Assembly: GCA_047635375.1 (NCBI GenBank)
Contig: JBLIKP010000105.1
Location: 1 to 7,128, forward strand
From: JBLIKP01 sp047635375
Lineage (GTDB): Bacteria > Bacteroidota > Bacteroidia > Sphingobacteriales > Sphingobacteriaceae
Direction: 5' to 3'
DNA: 7,128 bases
Shown: positions 1 to 7,069 of the stretch, piece after piece
Layout: each line of letters opens with the position of its first letter
How positions within the stretch are numbered: position 1 is the first letter of the stretch
Notes under the pieces: model-generated
Seen by the model: only the letters and a program-made list of their open reading frames with translations
Databases searched by the model: none
Told to the model about the DNA's origin: nothing
Translations under genes and position numbers: made by a program

Positions 1-532
1 AACGACCATTTCCAAGATTACCAATGTTTTCCAACAAGGAGCAAAATACAATGAAACCGAGGTTCATGTTTTTAGAAAGCACTTCGAGGAATTAAATGTG
101 GGAGATACTGTATTTACCCATAAGCACACCGTAACAGAGGCCGATATCGTGAATTTTGCAAATGTTAGCGGTGACAACTTCTATGCCCACGTTGATGCAA
201 CATCTTTGGATGGTACAATCTTTGACCAAAAAGTTGCACATGGATATTTTATCCTTTCAAAAGCTGCAGGTTTGTTTGTAGACCCTAAAAAAGGACCGGT
301 ATTGTTAAATTATGGGTTGGACGAATGTAGATTTACCAAGCCTGTTTATCCTGGAATGACCATAGGGGTTAAGTTTACCGTAAAACAAAAAACTGACCAA
401 GAGAAACGCAGTGAAGATGATATTGCGAAAGGAATTGTTAGGTTTATGGTCGATGTGTACGACGAAACTGGAGAGACTGTTGCATTAGCAACTATTTTAA
501 CAATGGTGAAAAAAAGAAATCAAGACGATTAA
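1..532 (+). CDS. paaZ: PaaZ, 3' part: oxepin-CoA hydrolase (MaoC-like) domain, partial
   Basis: This is the C-terminal end of the bifunctional ring-opening enzyme of aerobic phenylacetate degradation. The reading frame is already open at base 2 and gives 176 residues before TAA. In E. coli PaaZ the C-terminal MaoC-like domain hydrolyses the oxepin-CoA ring and the N-terminal aldehyde dehydrogenase domain, here outside the window, oxidises the resulting semialdehyde. The visible part carries the hydratase motif SGDNFYAH. Its Asp (bases 173-175) and His (188-190) are five residues apart, matching the catalytic Asp561/His566 pair of E. coli PaaZ. The stretches TVTEADIVNF, HGYFILSKAAGLFVD and GPVLLNYGL also closely resemble the E. 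coli protein as I remember it. A GTG at base 98 could be mistaken for a start, but conserved PaaZ sequence (VFRKHFEELNVGDT) continues upstream of it, so the gene is cut by the window edge. It lies 12 bp before a crotonase gene, as expected in a paa operon. Confidence 0.93.
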   Translation, partial: TTISKITNVFQQGAKYNETEVHVFRKHFEELNVGDTVFTHKHTVTEADIVNFANVSGDNFYAHVDATSLDGTIFDQKVAHGYFILSKAAGLFVDPKKGPVLLNYGLDECRFTKPVYPGMTIGVKFTVKQKTDQEKRSEDDIAKGIVRFMVDVYDETGETVALATILTMVKKRNQDD

Positions 533-544
533 AGAAAATAAACA

Positions 545-1321
545 ATGAGTGAAATTATTGATCAAGGAGGAGTTGTTTCTTCCATAGTAAATGGAATTGC
601 AACAATCACTTTTAATCACCCCAAAAGTAATAGCTTACCAGGGAAAGTCTTATCGGCCTTAGCCAAAGAAATCACCAAAATTGGTGAGAATGATGAGGCC
701 AGAGTGATCGTGCTGAAAAGTGAGGGCGAAAAAGCGTTCTGCGCTGGGGCTTCATTTGATGAGTTATTGAGCATTGAAGAGTTTCCTGTCGGGAAAGAAT
801 TCTTTATGGGATTTGCCCGCGTAATTAATGCGGCAAGAAAATGCCCTAAATTCATTATCGGTAGAGTCCAAGGTAAAGCTGTAGGTGGTGGAGTAGGAAT
901 GGCCTCGGCCGTGGATTACTGTCTTGCAACTTCAAGCGCTTCGGTTAAACTTAGTGAATTAGCCATTGGAATAGGCCCATTTGTGGTTGGACCCGCAGTG
1001 GCAAGAAAAGTTGGAAGAGGCGCCTTTGGCGAGCTTACAATTAATGCTACGGAATGGCGGTCGGCTCAATGGGCAAAAGAAAAAGGTCTTTACACTGAAA
1101 CTTTTGAGACTATTGATGAGTTAGACCAAGAGGTTAATGCCTTAGCTGGCAGATTATCTAAATCGAACCCCGAGGCTATGTCACTTTTAAAAACAATCCT
1201 TTGGGAAGGAACTGAAAATTGGGATGAACTTCTTGAGGCTCGTGCCGAAATGAGTGGAAAACTGGTGCTTTCAGACTTTACGACCAAAGCAATAAACAAA
1301 TTTAAGCAAGGCACGAGATAG
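545..1321 (+). CDS. Enoyl-CoA hydratase/isomerase (crotonase) family protein of the paa operon
   Basis: This 258-residue cytoplasmic enzyme has the standard crotonase length and fold signatures. The first oxyanion-hole segment is FCAGASFDEL (residues 65-74) and the second is GKAVGGGVGMA (110-120). Aligned by hand to rat enoyl-CoA hydratase, the position of Glu164 is kept (Glu138, in LSELAIG), but the position of Glu144 is Gly118. With one catalytic acid it may act as an isomerase or other crotonase rather than a classical hydratase. The GGGVG and LSE segments also recall methylglutaconyl-CoA hydratase-like members. Its position directly after paaZ (12-bp gap, A-rich leader, no clear Shine-Dalgarno) suggests it serves the lower phenylacetate pathway, where PaaG (epoxide isomerase) and PaaF (2,3-dehydroadipyl-CoA hydratase) belong to this superfamily. 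Which of these it replaces cannot be decided from the sequence, so no symbol is given. The family is very well supported; the exact reaction is not. Confidence 0.9.
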   Translation: MSEIIDQGGVVSSIVNGIATITFNHPKSNSLPGKVLSALAKEITKIGENDEARVIVLKSEGEKAFCAGASFDELLSIEEFPVGKEFFMGFARVINAARKCPKFIIGRVQGKAVGGGVGMASAVDYCLATSSASVKLSELAIGIGPFVVGPAVARKVGRGAFGELTINATEWRSAQWAKEKGLYTETFETIDELDQEVNALAGRLSKSNPEAMSLLKTILWEGTENWDELLEARAEMSGKLVLSDFTTKAINKFKQGTR

Positions 1322-1347
1322 CGATTTTTTTACCCCTAATTTTCACG

Positions 1348-1355
1348 TAAATTTG
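1348..1355 (+). promoter_or_regulatory. Bacteroidota-type -7 promoter box TAAATTTG upstream of the E1 gene
   Basis: TAAATTTG matches the Bacteroidota housekeeping -7 consensus TAnnTTTG exactly and ends 21 bases before the ATG of the E1 gene. A TTTG -33 element is not present; 19 bases upstream the sequence is TTTT, inside a seven-T run (1325-1331). A start of transcription a few bases past the box would leave a leader of roughly 10-16 nt. The box suggests that the E1 gene is transcribed separately from the upstream paa genes. Confidence 0.55.
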
Positions 1356-1376
1356 CACTCCAATAAATAGAAACAT

Positions 1377-3467
1377 ATGGCATCCGAAACATCAACTTCA
1401 TCGAATAATTTAAAGACCCGAATAGCAAATAAAAATTTGTTAAAGGCTTATGAATTGATGTGTACCGCTAAATCTATGTCGGAGCTGTTTGAAGAGAATA
1501 AGGATGTTACTGCAAAATATGTGCATGCAACCTCTCGCGGACATGAAGCTATTCAGTTGGCGGTTGGGATGCAATTGAAGCCTCAAGATTTTTTATCGGC
1601 TTATTACCGAGATGATTCAATCTTGCTTGGAATTGGATTAACTCCTTATGAGTTGATGCTTCAACTACTTGCAAAGAAAGACGATCCTTTTTCAGGGGGG
1701 AGGACTTACTACAGTCACCCAAGTTTGAAGCGGGATGATATGCCTAAGATTCCTCACCAAAGTAGTGCGACTGGAATGCAGGCTATCCCATCTACGGGTG
1801 TGGCTATGGGGATTCAATACATGGAGTCTCAAGGGCTAAGTGAAGATTTTAAAGGAGAAAACCCAATTGTGATCTGCTCATTAGGTGATGCATCAATTAC
1901 TGAAGGGGAAGTGTCTGAGGCCTTTCAAATGGCTGCACTCAAGCAAATGCCCATTTTATACTTAGTACAAGACAATGAATGGGATATTTCGGCGCATGCA
2001 AGAGAGATTAGAGCTCAGGATGCTACAGAATATGCCAAAGGGTTTAAAGGCATCGAAGTAAGAACTATTGAAGGGAATGATTTACTTGAATCGTACGAAA
2101 CAATTTTCGATGTAATTCAAATAATGAGAAAAGAGCGTCGTCCATTTTTGGTTCACGCAAAAGTTCCTTTATTAAATCACCATACTTCCGGTGTGCGGAA
2201 AGAGTGGTACCGCGACGATTTAGAAGAGCATGGGAAACGTGATCCATTCCCTATTTTTTATAAGCAACTTCTTTCCTTAGGGTTTTCTGAAGAGGAGTTG
2301 AAGAAATTAGAAGATTCGGCACGACAAAAAGTAGCCGATGATTACGCCTTGGCACTTACCGCTGAGGACCCATCTCCAGAAGATTTGTTCACCCACGATT
2401 TTGCCCCAACTCCTATCACCGAAGAAAAAGGGGAGAGAGAACCTAAGGGAAAAGAAAAAACAGTTATGGTAGATTGCGCGCTATTTGCGGTGCAAGAAAT
2501 CATGAAAAAACATCCAGAAAGCTTGCTTTACGGACAAGACGTTGGTGGTCGATTGGGTGGTGTATTTAGAGAAGCGGCCACATTAGCTCAAAAATTCGGC
2601 GACGACCGAGTATTTAACACTCCAATTCAAGAAGCATTTATTATTGGAAGTACAGTTGGAATGTCGGCTGTGGGGTGTAAACCTTTTGTTGAAGTTCAAT
2701 TTGCCGATTATATCTGGCCAGGATTAAATCAATTATTTACTGAGGTAAGTAGGTCTTGTTATTTGAGTAATGGTAAATGGCCTGTTAGCGCCGTTATCCG
2801 CGTGCCGATTGGTGCGTATGGAAGTGGTGGACCATATCATAGTTCAAGTGTGGAGTCTGTTTTAACCAACATTCGTGGAATTAAAATAGCCTACCCGTCT
2901 ACCGGAGCCGATCTGAAAGGATTAATGAAGGCGGCTTATTATGATCCTAATCCAGTGATTATGCTTGAGCATAAGGGATTATACTGGTCAAAAATTAAGG
3001 GAACAGAAGGAGCGAAGACAATAGAGCCTGATGAAGATTATGTGATTCCTTTTGGGAAGGCACGTATTGCGCTTGACGCAGATGCTATTGATGCTGAGTC
3101 TACTTTAACCGTGATTACTTACGGAATGGGAGTTTATTGGGCAACAGCCGCAGCAAAGAATTTTAAAGGACGTGTTGAAATAATCGATTTAAGAACGTTG
3201 GTTCCGCTTGATGAGAATGCAATATTCGAATCTGTTAAAAAGCACAGCAGGTGCTTAGTAGTTTCTGAAGAGCCTATTCACAATACTTTCGCGCAAAGTT
3301 TAGTGGGCAGAATTAGCACAATTTGCTTTGAGTCATTAGATGCACCAGTTCAGATTGTAGGGTCTGAAAACCTACCAGCAATACCTTTAAATAGTACTTT
3401 GGAGAAGGCTATGATTCCAAATGCTGAAAAAGTAAGCGCGGCAATGGAGAAATTATTAGCCTATTAG
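1377..3467 (+). CDS. Fused E1 alpha/beta 2-oxoacid dehydrogenase (thiamine diphosphate-dependent, branched-chain type likely)
   Basis: This protein joins both E1 subunits of a 2-oxoacid dehydrogenase complex, which decarboxylates a 2-oxoacid and transfers the acyl group to lipoyl-E2. Residues about 15-325 are the alpha part: RGHEAIQ (54-60), YYRDD (76-80), and the thiamine diphosphate/Mg motif GDASITEGE (170-178) ending in QDNEWDIS (198-205). A charged linker (about 340-365) leads to the beta part: NTPIQEA with the conserved Glu419, QFADYIWPGLNQL (441-453), GGPYHSSS with His488, and a transketolase C-terminal region with VITYGMG (579-585) and DLRTLVPLD (604-612). The first motif reads GDA rather than GDG, and the second DN rather than NN, which I recall as usual for the Bacteroidota fused family. 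At 696 residues it fits the combined length of separate alpha and beta chains. The substrate is uncertain: branched-chain 2-oxoacids are most likely, pyruvate is possible. No E2 or E3 gene is adjacent. The ATG has no Shine-Dalgarno, but a -7 box lies just upstream. Confidence 0.92.
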   Translation: MASETSTSSNNLKTRIANKNLLKAYELMCTAKSMSELFEENKDVTAKYVHATSRGHEAIQLAVGMQLKPQDFLSAYYRDDSILLGIGLTPYELMLQLLAKKDDPFSGGRTYYSHPSLKRDDMPKIPHQSSATGMQAIPSTGVAMGIQYMESQGLSEDFKGENPIVICSLGDASITEGEVSEAFQMAALKQMPILYLVQDNEWDISAHAREIRAQDATEYAKGFKGIEVRTIEGNDLLESYETIFDVIQIMRKERRPFLVHAKVPLLNHHTSGVRKEWYRDDLEEHGKRDPFPIFYKQLLSLGFSEEELKKLEDSARQKVADDYALALTAEDPSPEDLFTHDFAPTPITEEKGEREPKGKEKTVMVDCALFAVQEIMKKHPESLLYGQDVGGRLGGVFREAATLAQKFGDDRVFNTPIQEAFIIGSTVGMSAVGCKPFVEVQFADYIWPGLNQLFTEVSRSCYLSNGKWPVSAVIRVPIGAYGSGGPYHSSSVESVLTNIRGIKIAYPSTGADLKGLMKAAYYDPNPVIMLEHKGLYWSKIKGTEGAKTIEPDEDYVIPFGKARIALDADAIDAESTLTVITYGMGVYWATAAAKNFKGRVEIIDLRTLVPLDENAIFESVKKHSRCLVVSEEPIHNTFAQSLVGRISTICFESLDAPVQIVGSENLPAIPLNSTLEKAMIPNAEKVSAAMEKLLAY

Positions 3468-4009
3468 TCGAAGTATTGATCGAGTATTTCTTTAAGTTTT
3501 TCTTCTTCTTTTTCTGAGCCACCGTACCCAATTGTGTGGGTAATATAATTTCCTTCGGGATCAAGGTAAACTTTGAAAGGAATGCTTGCTATGCTTAGTT
3601 TATAGGCCATTTGGTCTCCCCATGCCCACACGAATTCATATCCTGTTTTATTTTTGAAGGCTTTCAAACGTTCATCGGTGTCGGTTTGCCCAGTATTTGC
3701 CGCAATTACTACAAGCTTATCTTTATATTGCTTCCCTAGCATGTCTAAGGTGGGCATATTCATCACACATGGTTTGCACCAGGTTTCCCAAAAATCTATT
3801 AAAATAACTTTTCCTTTAAACTTAGATATCCCAAATTTGGTGCCATCAAGGTTAGTGAATACATAATCTTGAGTGTTCTCTAAATTTTCGTTTTTCAGAA
3901 CTTTTTTTGTTATTTGAGTCATCACTTCATTCGGTGCGATAGTTTTATCTTGCGCCAAAGACGTAAATCCGATGCTGGATAATATTGCTAATGAAATATA
4001 CCTTTTCAT
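3464..4009 (-). CDS. Exported TlpA-like thioredoxin-fold protein (putative thiol-disulfide oxidoreductase)
   Basis: The 181-residue product begins with a probable Sec signal peptide (K2, R3, then a hydrophobic run to about residue 18, with a likely cut at SLA-Q), so it should act in the periplasm. The mature part has a TlpA/AhpC-TSA-like thioredoxin fold: strand KVILIDFWETW (68-77), the redox pair Cys78/Cys81 in WCKPC, and the cis-Pro loop SIPFKVYLDPEG with Pro144. Such proteins reduce or shuffle disulfides in exported proteins or support cytochrome c maturation; the partner here is unknown. The frame stays open upstream to a Met 57 codons earlier, but that extension would run across the start of the divergent gene and hide the signal peptide. 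The Met at 4009 is therefore chosen; it has an AAGG four bases upstream as a weak ribosome site. The stop overlaps that of the converging E1 gene by four bases. The divergent neighbour also encodes an exported protein. Confidence 0.9.
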   Translation of the reverse strand: MKRYISLAILSSIGFTSLAQDKTIAPNEVMTQITKKVLKNENLENTQDYVFTNLDGTKFGISKFKGKVILIDFWETWCKPCVMNMPTLDMLGKQYKDKLVVIAANTGQTDTDERLKAFKNKTGYEFVWAWGDQMAYKLSIASIPFKVYLDPEGNYITHTIGYGGSEKEEEKLKEILDQYFD

Positions 4010-4032
4010 GATTACCTTGTTTGCTTTTAAAA

Positions 4033-4040
4033 CAAATATA
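4033..4040 (-). promoter_or_regulatory. Bacteroidota-type -7 box TATATTTG for the thioredoxin-like gene, in a 74-bp divergent region
   Basis: On the minus strand the sequence reads TATATTTG, a full match to TAnnTTTG, 23 bases ahead of the thioredoxin ATG. The expected TTTG at -33 is not at the usual distance; a TTTG lies only 10 bases upstream of the box. The rest of the 4010-4083 gap is AT-rich. On the plus strand a TTTG (4020-4023) and an imperfect TAATTTAC (4044-4051), 20 bases apart, could serve the divergent DUF547 gene, but that match is weak. Confidence 0.45.
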
Positions 4041-4083
4041 GGATAATTTACAAAGGATAATATTCTCACGATTTCATAAAATA

Positions 4084-5655
4084 ATGAGCAGACCTTTAAA
4101 AGTCTTATTTTCAATTTTTCTGGTTTTTGTTTCCTTTTCTTCAAAGGGTCAAAACGTGGATTCTTTTTATATTGAAGCAAATAAGTTTTTTCAAACTTAT
4201 GTTTCAGAAGGAAGGGTGGATTATAAGGGGCTCATTAATTCAAAAGCTGATATTGAATCTTTGATAAATCAGATTGCAACGGCCGATTTATTATTTTCAA
4301 ATGAAAACGAAGTTAAGGCGTTCTACCTTAATGCGTATAATTTATTGGTGATTAATACAGTTGTTAATTCCTATCCAATTTCTAGTGTTTTAGACGACCC
4401 TAGTTTTTTCAGTGAAGAACATATGGTTGCTGGTGAAACTATTAGACTCGATGAAATCCGAACCGAAAAATTAACCCAAAGGTTTTATGATAAGCGAATT
4501 TATTTCGCTCTGATAAATGGGTATGCAGGTGGACCGGAAATTCAGCCTTGGGGATTTTCCCCATATTTTGTTGAGAATCAATTGAGAGAATTTGCAAGAC
4601 TCACGTTTAATAACCCCAAATTTATTAGATATAAAAATGGAAGAGATAAAGTTTATGTCCCCGTTTTTTTTAAAGATAATTTAGATGTATTCGCAGCTAA
4701 TGAATTTGGGTTAATAGATTTTTTCAATGAATATAGGGGTCAGAAAATCTCACCCTACGCATCCGTTATTTATTACGACATAGATAGAAATCTAAACGAT
4801 AAGGGCAAGAAGACGCCCACAAAAACTAAGGTCGTCAGGAAAAAACAAAATGCTCCTGACTTTTTTCAATCCCCACTTAGTCTTCTTCCGCGTGGTTATG
4901 CAGAGGCTAAACTGTTCAACAATCTTTATACGCAAACAGGTTTTTTTGACGAGGGTGGTGAAGTTGTGGAACAGGCAAACAGGTCTACTTACCTGACTAG
5001 CAGTTTCAGGACTTTATTTGGGGTAAGTAAATATATTAATGTTGGTTTCGATGTGTATTTCAAAAGTGTAAGGCTACACGATTTGGAGTCCTCGCCATTA
5101 GAGGCATTTAATTTTGAAAAAGGAAGCTTTACAAGAACTGCAATAACCCAATTTGCACCTAGTATTAAGTTTACTCCCTTCAGAAGGGCTCAATGGCTAT
5201 CTGTATATACTTCATTTATAATTCCAACTGTTGAAGACCAAGAGGGGCGGTACTTAGATTTTCCTTTTTTATCTTTTGATGCCTATAATTTATTTAATCA
5301 AATAATGGTTGACCTTGAAATTAATTCCAAAATTGACTTATTTGGAGAGGTTGACGCAAGCTTTTTTTTTAATAGAAATGGAACCAATGAATCTGTAAGA
5401 TTCCAATCGCCAATAAAAACTTTGTTATTGTTTTACCCATCTTCAAAGGTAGCCTTGTATGGTTTGTTGGAATGGGCGCCTGAATGGCAAAACCAACAGG
5501 AAAAACTAGGTAGTTACTTTATGCAACGTGGAGTTGGGTTTAAATATAAAATCTCTCCCATAGCCGAAGTGGAATTTATTTATACCGATTTTTTTAAAGG
5601 AAAAAGCCAAGGGGCAGGCTCAACACTGAACACTGGGCTTAGAGTTCGGTTTTAA
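4084..5655 (+). CDS. Exported two-part protein: DUF547-like domain fused to a C-terminal outer-membrane beta-barrel
   Basis: The 523-residue product starts with a signal peptide (R3, K6, hydrophobic 7-20, likely cut near SKG-Q). Residues about 25-225 resemble DUF547: KAFYLNAYNLLVINTVVNSYP (78-98) matches the family's FWINxYNAL-type core, and RLDEIRTEKL (121-130) and RIYFAL (138-143) match later blocks. The conserved His and Cys positions of the family's HFALxCAxxxCPP segment appear to be Tyr140, Asn145 and Gly150 here, so any thiol chemistry is probably lost. A Lys/Thr-rich linker (240-255) leads to about 265 residues with alternating polar/hydrophobic stretches and aromatic girdles, such as KLFNNLYTQTGFF, INVGFDVYFKSV and VEFIYTDFF. 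It ends in LRVRF with a terminal Phe, the usual signal for outer-membrane barrel assembly. I infer a barrel of roughly 10-12 strands with a periplasmic N-terminal domain. The function is unknown. It is divergent from the thioredoxin-like gene. The reading frame is continuous, with no sign of a frameshift. Confidence 0.82.
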   Translation: MSRPLKVLFSIFLVFVSFSSKGQNVDSFYIEANKFFQTYVSEGRVDYKGLINSKADIESLINQIATADLLFSNENEVKAFYLNAYNLLVINTVVNSYPISSVLDDPSFFSEEHMVAGETIRLDEIRTEKLTQRFYDKRIYFALINGYAGGPEIQPWGFSPYFVENQLREFARLTFNNPKFIRYKNGRDKVYVPVFFKDNLDVFAANEFGLIDFFNEYRGQKISPYASVIYYDIDRNLNDKGKKTPTKTKVVRKKQNAPDFFQSPLSLLPRGYAEAKLFNNLYTQTGFFDEGGEVVEQANRSTYLTSSFRTLFGVSKYINVGFDVYFKSVRLHDLESSPLEAFNFEKGSFTRTAITQFAPSIKFTPFRRAQWLSVYTSFIIPTVEDQEGRYLDFPFLSFDAYNLFNQIMVDLEINSKIDLFGEVDASFFFNRNGTNESVRFQSPIKTLLLFYPSSKVALYGLLEWAPEWQNQQEKLGSYFMQRGVGFKYKISPIAEVEFIYTDFFKGKSQGAGSTLNTGLRVRF

Positions 5656-5719
5656 ATTACTAATGAAAGCTATTCCAACCCTTTTTCGTAAATAGCATTA
5701 ACATATCCTAAAAAAAACT

Positions 5720-7060
5720 ATGTCCAGCCAAAAACATGTTGTAATAATTGGGAATGGAATTTCTGGTGTTACCACAGCACGCTATATCCGGAAACTTTCA
5801 AGCCATAAAATCACAATAATCTCGTCCGAGTCAGAGCATTTTTTTTCGCGTCCGGCACTTATGTATATATACATGGGCCATATGGGTTATGAAAACACAA
5901 AATCTTATGAAGATTTTTTTTGGAAAAAGAATGATATTAATCTGGTTTTCGATAAAGTTGAAAGCATAGATTTTGATAAAACCTCCCTTTCAATGGCTAA
6001 TGGCCAGGAAATCAACTATGATGAGCTTGTTATTGCCGTAGGGTCAAAAACTAATTTTTTCGGTTGGCCAGGACAAGACCTCAGGGGGGTTCAAGGGTTA
6101 GTGACGCTCCAAGATCTTGAGGAATTAGAGAGAAATACAAAGGATATTAAATCGGCAGTAGTAATCGGTGGCGGACTAATAGGCGTAGAGATGGCAGAAA
6201 TGTTAGCGACCCGAAGAATTGAAGTTACCATGCTTGTCCGCGAAAGCAGATATTGGAATGGAATCCTTCCAAACGAAGAAGCCGAATTAATTGGAAAACA
6301 TATAGAGAGTCACGGCATTAGGTTATTGCTGGAAAGCAATTTGGAAGAGATACAAGGTGACGAACATGCTAGAGTTAAGGCTGTTAAAGTAAAAGAGACC
6401 GGCGAGGTTATCGATTGCCAGGTTGTAGGAATAGCCACTGGGGTTAGTCCTAATGTGAGCTTCCTCAAAGATTCAGGGCTTGATATTGAAAGAGGAATAA
6501 TGGTAAATGAGCGTCTCCAAACAAATATTCCAAATGTTTATGCAGTTGGAGATTGTGCTCAGTTCAGAAAACCAAAACCACTTCATCCTCCGGTTGAACA
6601 ACTTTGGTATACTGGGAAGATGCACGGACGAGTTTGTGCCTTTAACATCTGTGATCATGATATAACTTATGATAGAGGACATTGGTACAATTCTGCTAAG
6701 TTTTTTGATGTGGAATACCACACCTACGGACTAATGTTTAGTTCCACAAAGGAAAATGAAGAAACCTTTTTCTGGAGCCATCCGACCAAAGAGATGTTTT
6801 TTAGAATTACTTGGGATAAGGAAAGTCGTGCTTTTATCGGAATCAATTCCTTTAACCACCGGATGCGACATGAGGTTGCGGAAAAGTGGCTCATTGAAAA
6901 ATTCACTGTAGATAAGGTCTTGGAGAACTTGGGGGAGGGGAACTTTAACCCTGAGTTTTATGAGAAGCCTGAAGCACTAATAATAAACGCCTTTAATCAG
7001 GCAAACGGGACTAAAATTTCGCTTAAAGCGGGAAGAAAAAAAATATTCGGACTTATTTAA
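5720..7060 (+). CDS. NAD(P)/FAD-dependent oxidoreductase (Pyr_redox_2 family), substrate unknown
   Basis: This 446-residue cytoplasmic flavoprotein has the two-dinucleotide-fold layout of the disulfide/rubredoxin/nitrite reductase superfamily. The FAD-binding GNGISG is at 11-16, right at the N-terminus. The NAD(P)-binding GGGLIG is at 150-155 and is followed by Glu157, and the second FAD motif YAVGDCA is at 274-280. The region that in CoA-disulfide reductase-like members holds a redox Cys reads FSRPALMYIYMG (42-53) and has no Cys; dithiol CxxC pairs are also absent. Electrons probably go from NAD(P)H through FAD to a separate acceptor such as an iron-sulfur protein (inference). Residues about 320-446 do not look like the standard dimerisation domain and are rich in aromatics (WYNSAKFFDVEYHTYG); I do not recognise them. 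The ATG is preceded by an A-rich leader, and the 64-bp upstream gap shows no good promoter box. The next gene starts 9 bp after the stop, so the two are probably cotranscribed. Confidence 0.9.
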   Translation: MSSQKHVVIIGNGISGVTTARYIRKLSSHKITIISSESEHFFSRPALMYIYMGHMGYENTKSYEDFFWKKNDINLVFDKVESIDFDKTSLSMANGQEINYDELVIAVGSKTNFFGWPGQDLRGVQGLVTLQDLEELERNTKDIKSAVVIGGGLIGVEMAEMLATRRIEVTMLVRESRYWNGILPNEEAELIGKHIESHGIRLLLESNLEEIQGDEHARVKAVKVKETGEVIDCQVVGIATGVSPNVSFLKDSGLDIERGIMVNERLQTNIPNVYAVGDCAQFRKPKPLHPPVEQLWYTGKMHGRVCAFNICDHDITYDRGHWYNSAKFFDVEYHTYGLMFSSTKENEETFFWSHPTKEMFFRITWDKESRAFIGINSFNHRMRHEVAEKWLIEKFTVDKVLENLGEGNFNPEFYEKPEALIINAFNQANGTKISLKAGRKKIFGLI

Positions 7061-7069
7061 AAAATTATC

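Noticed and set aside
98..532. A stand-alone MaoC-like dehydratase gene starting at the GTG at base 98
   Set aside because: The frame is open back to base 2 and the upstream residues continue the PaaZ sequence, so this is the 3' part of a larger gene.
616..1314. Minus-strand open frames opposite the crotonase gene (616-855 and 1090-1314)
   Set aside because: They are antisense to a well-supported gene, Ser/Leu-rich in the way of reverse-frame shadows, and have no recognisable domain.
1322..1331. T-run after the crotonase stop as a factor-independent terminator
   Set aside because: No convincing GC-rich stem precedes the seven Ts; the run sits where a -33 element of the next promoter would be.
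2065..2247. Minus-strand open frame opposite the E1 gene
   Set aside because: It is a short shadow of conserved E1 coding sequence with no motif of its own.
3654..3866. Plus-strand open frame opposite the thioredoxin-like gene
   Set aside because: It runs antisense across the WCKPC-coding region, which is clearly the real gene.
4010..4180. N-terminal extension of the minus-strand thioredoxin-like protein to a start at 4180
   Set aside because: It would overlap the beginning of the divergent gene, adds a basic low-complexity stretch, and would bury the clear signal peptide that begins at 4009.
5663..5695. Ten-codon open frame in the gap before the FAD oxidoreductase gene
   Set aside because: It is too short, with no ribosome site and no recognisable peptide; it is expected by chance.
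6473..6906. Minus-strand open frames opposite the FAD oxidoreductase
   Set aside because: They are shadows of the real gene, with no signal, domain or ribosome site.
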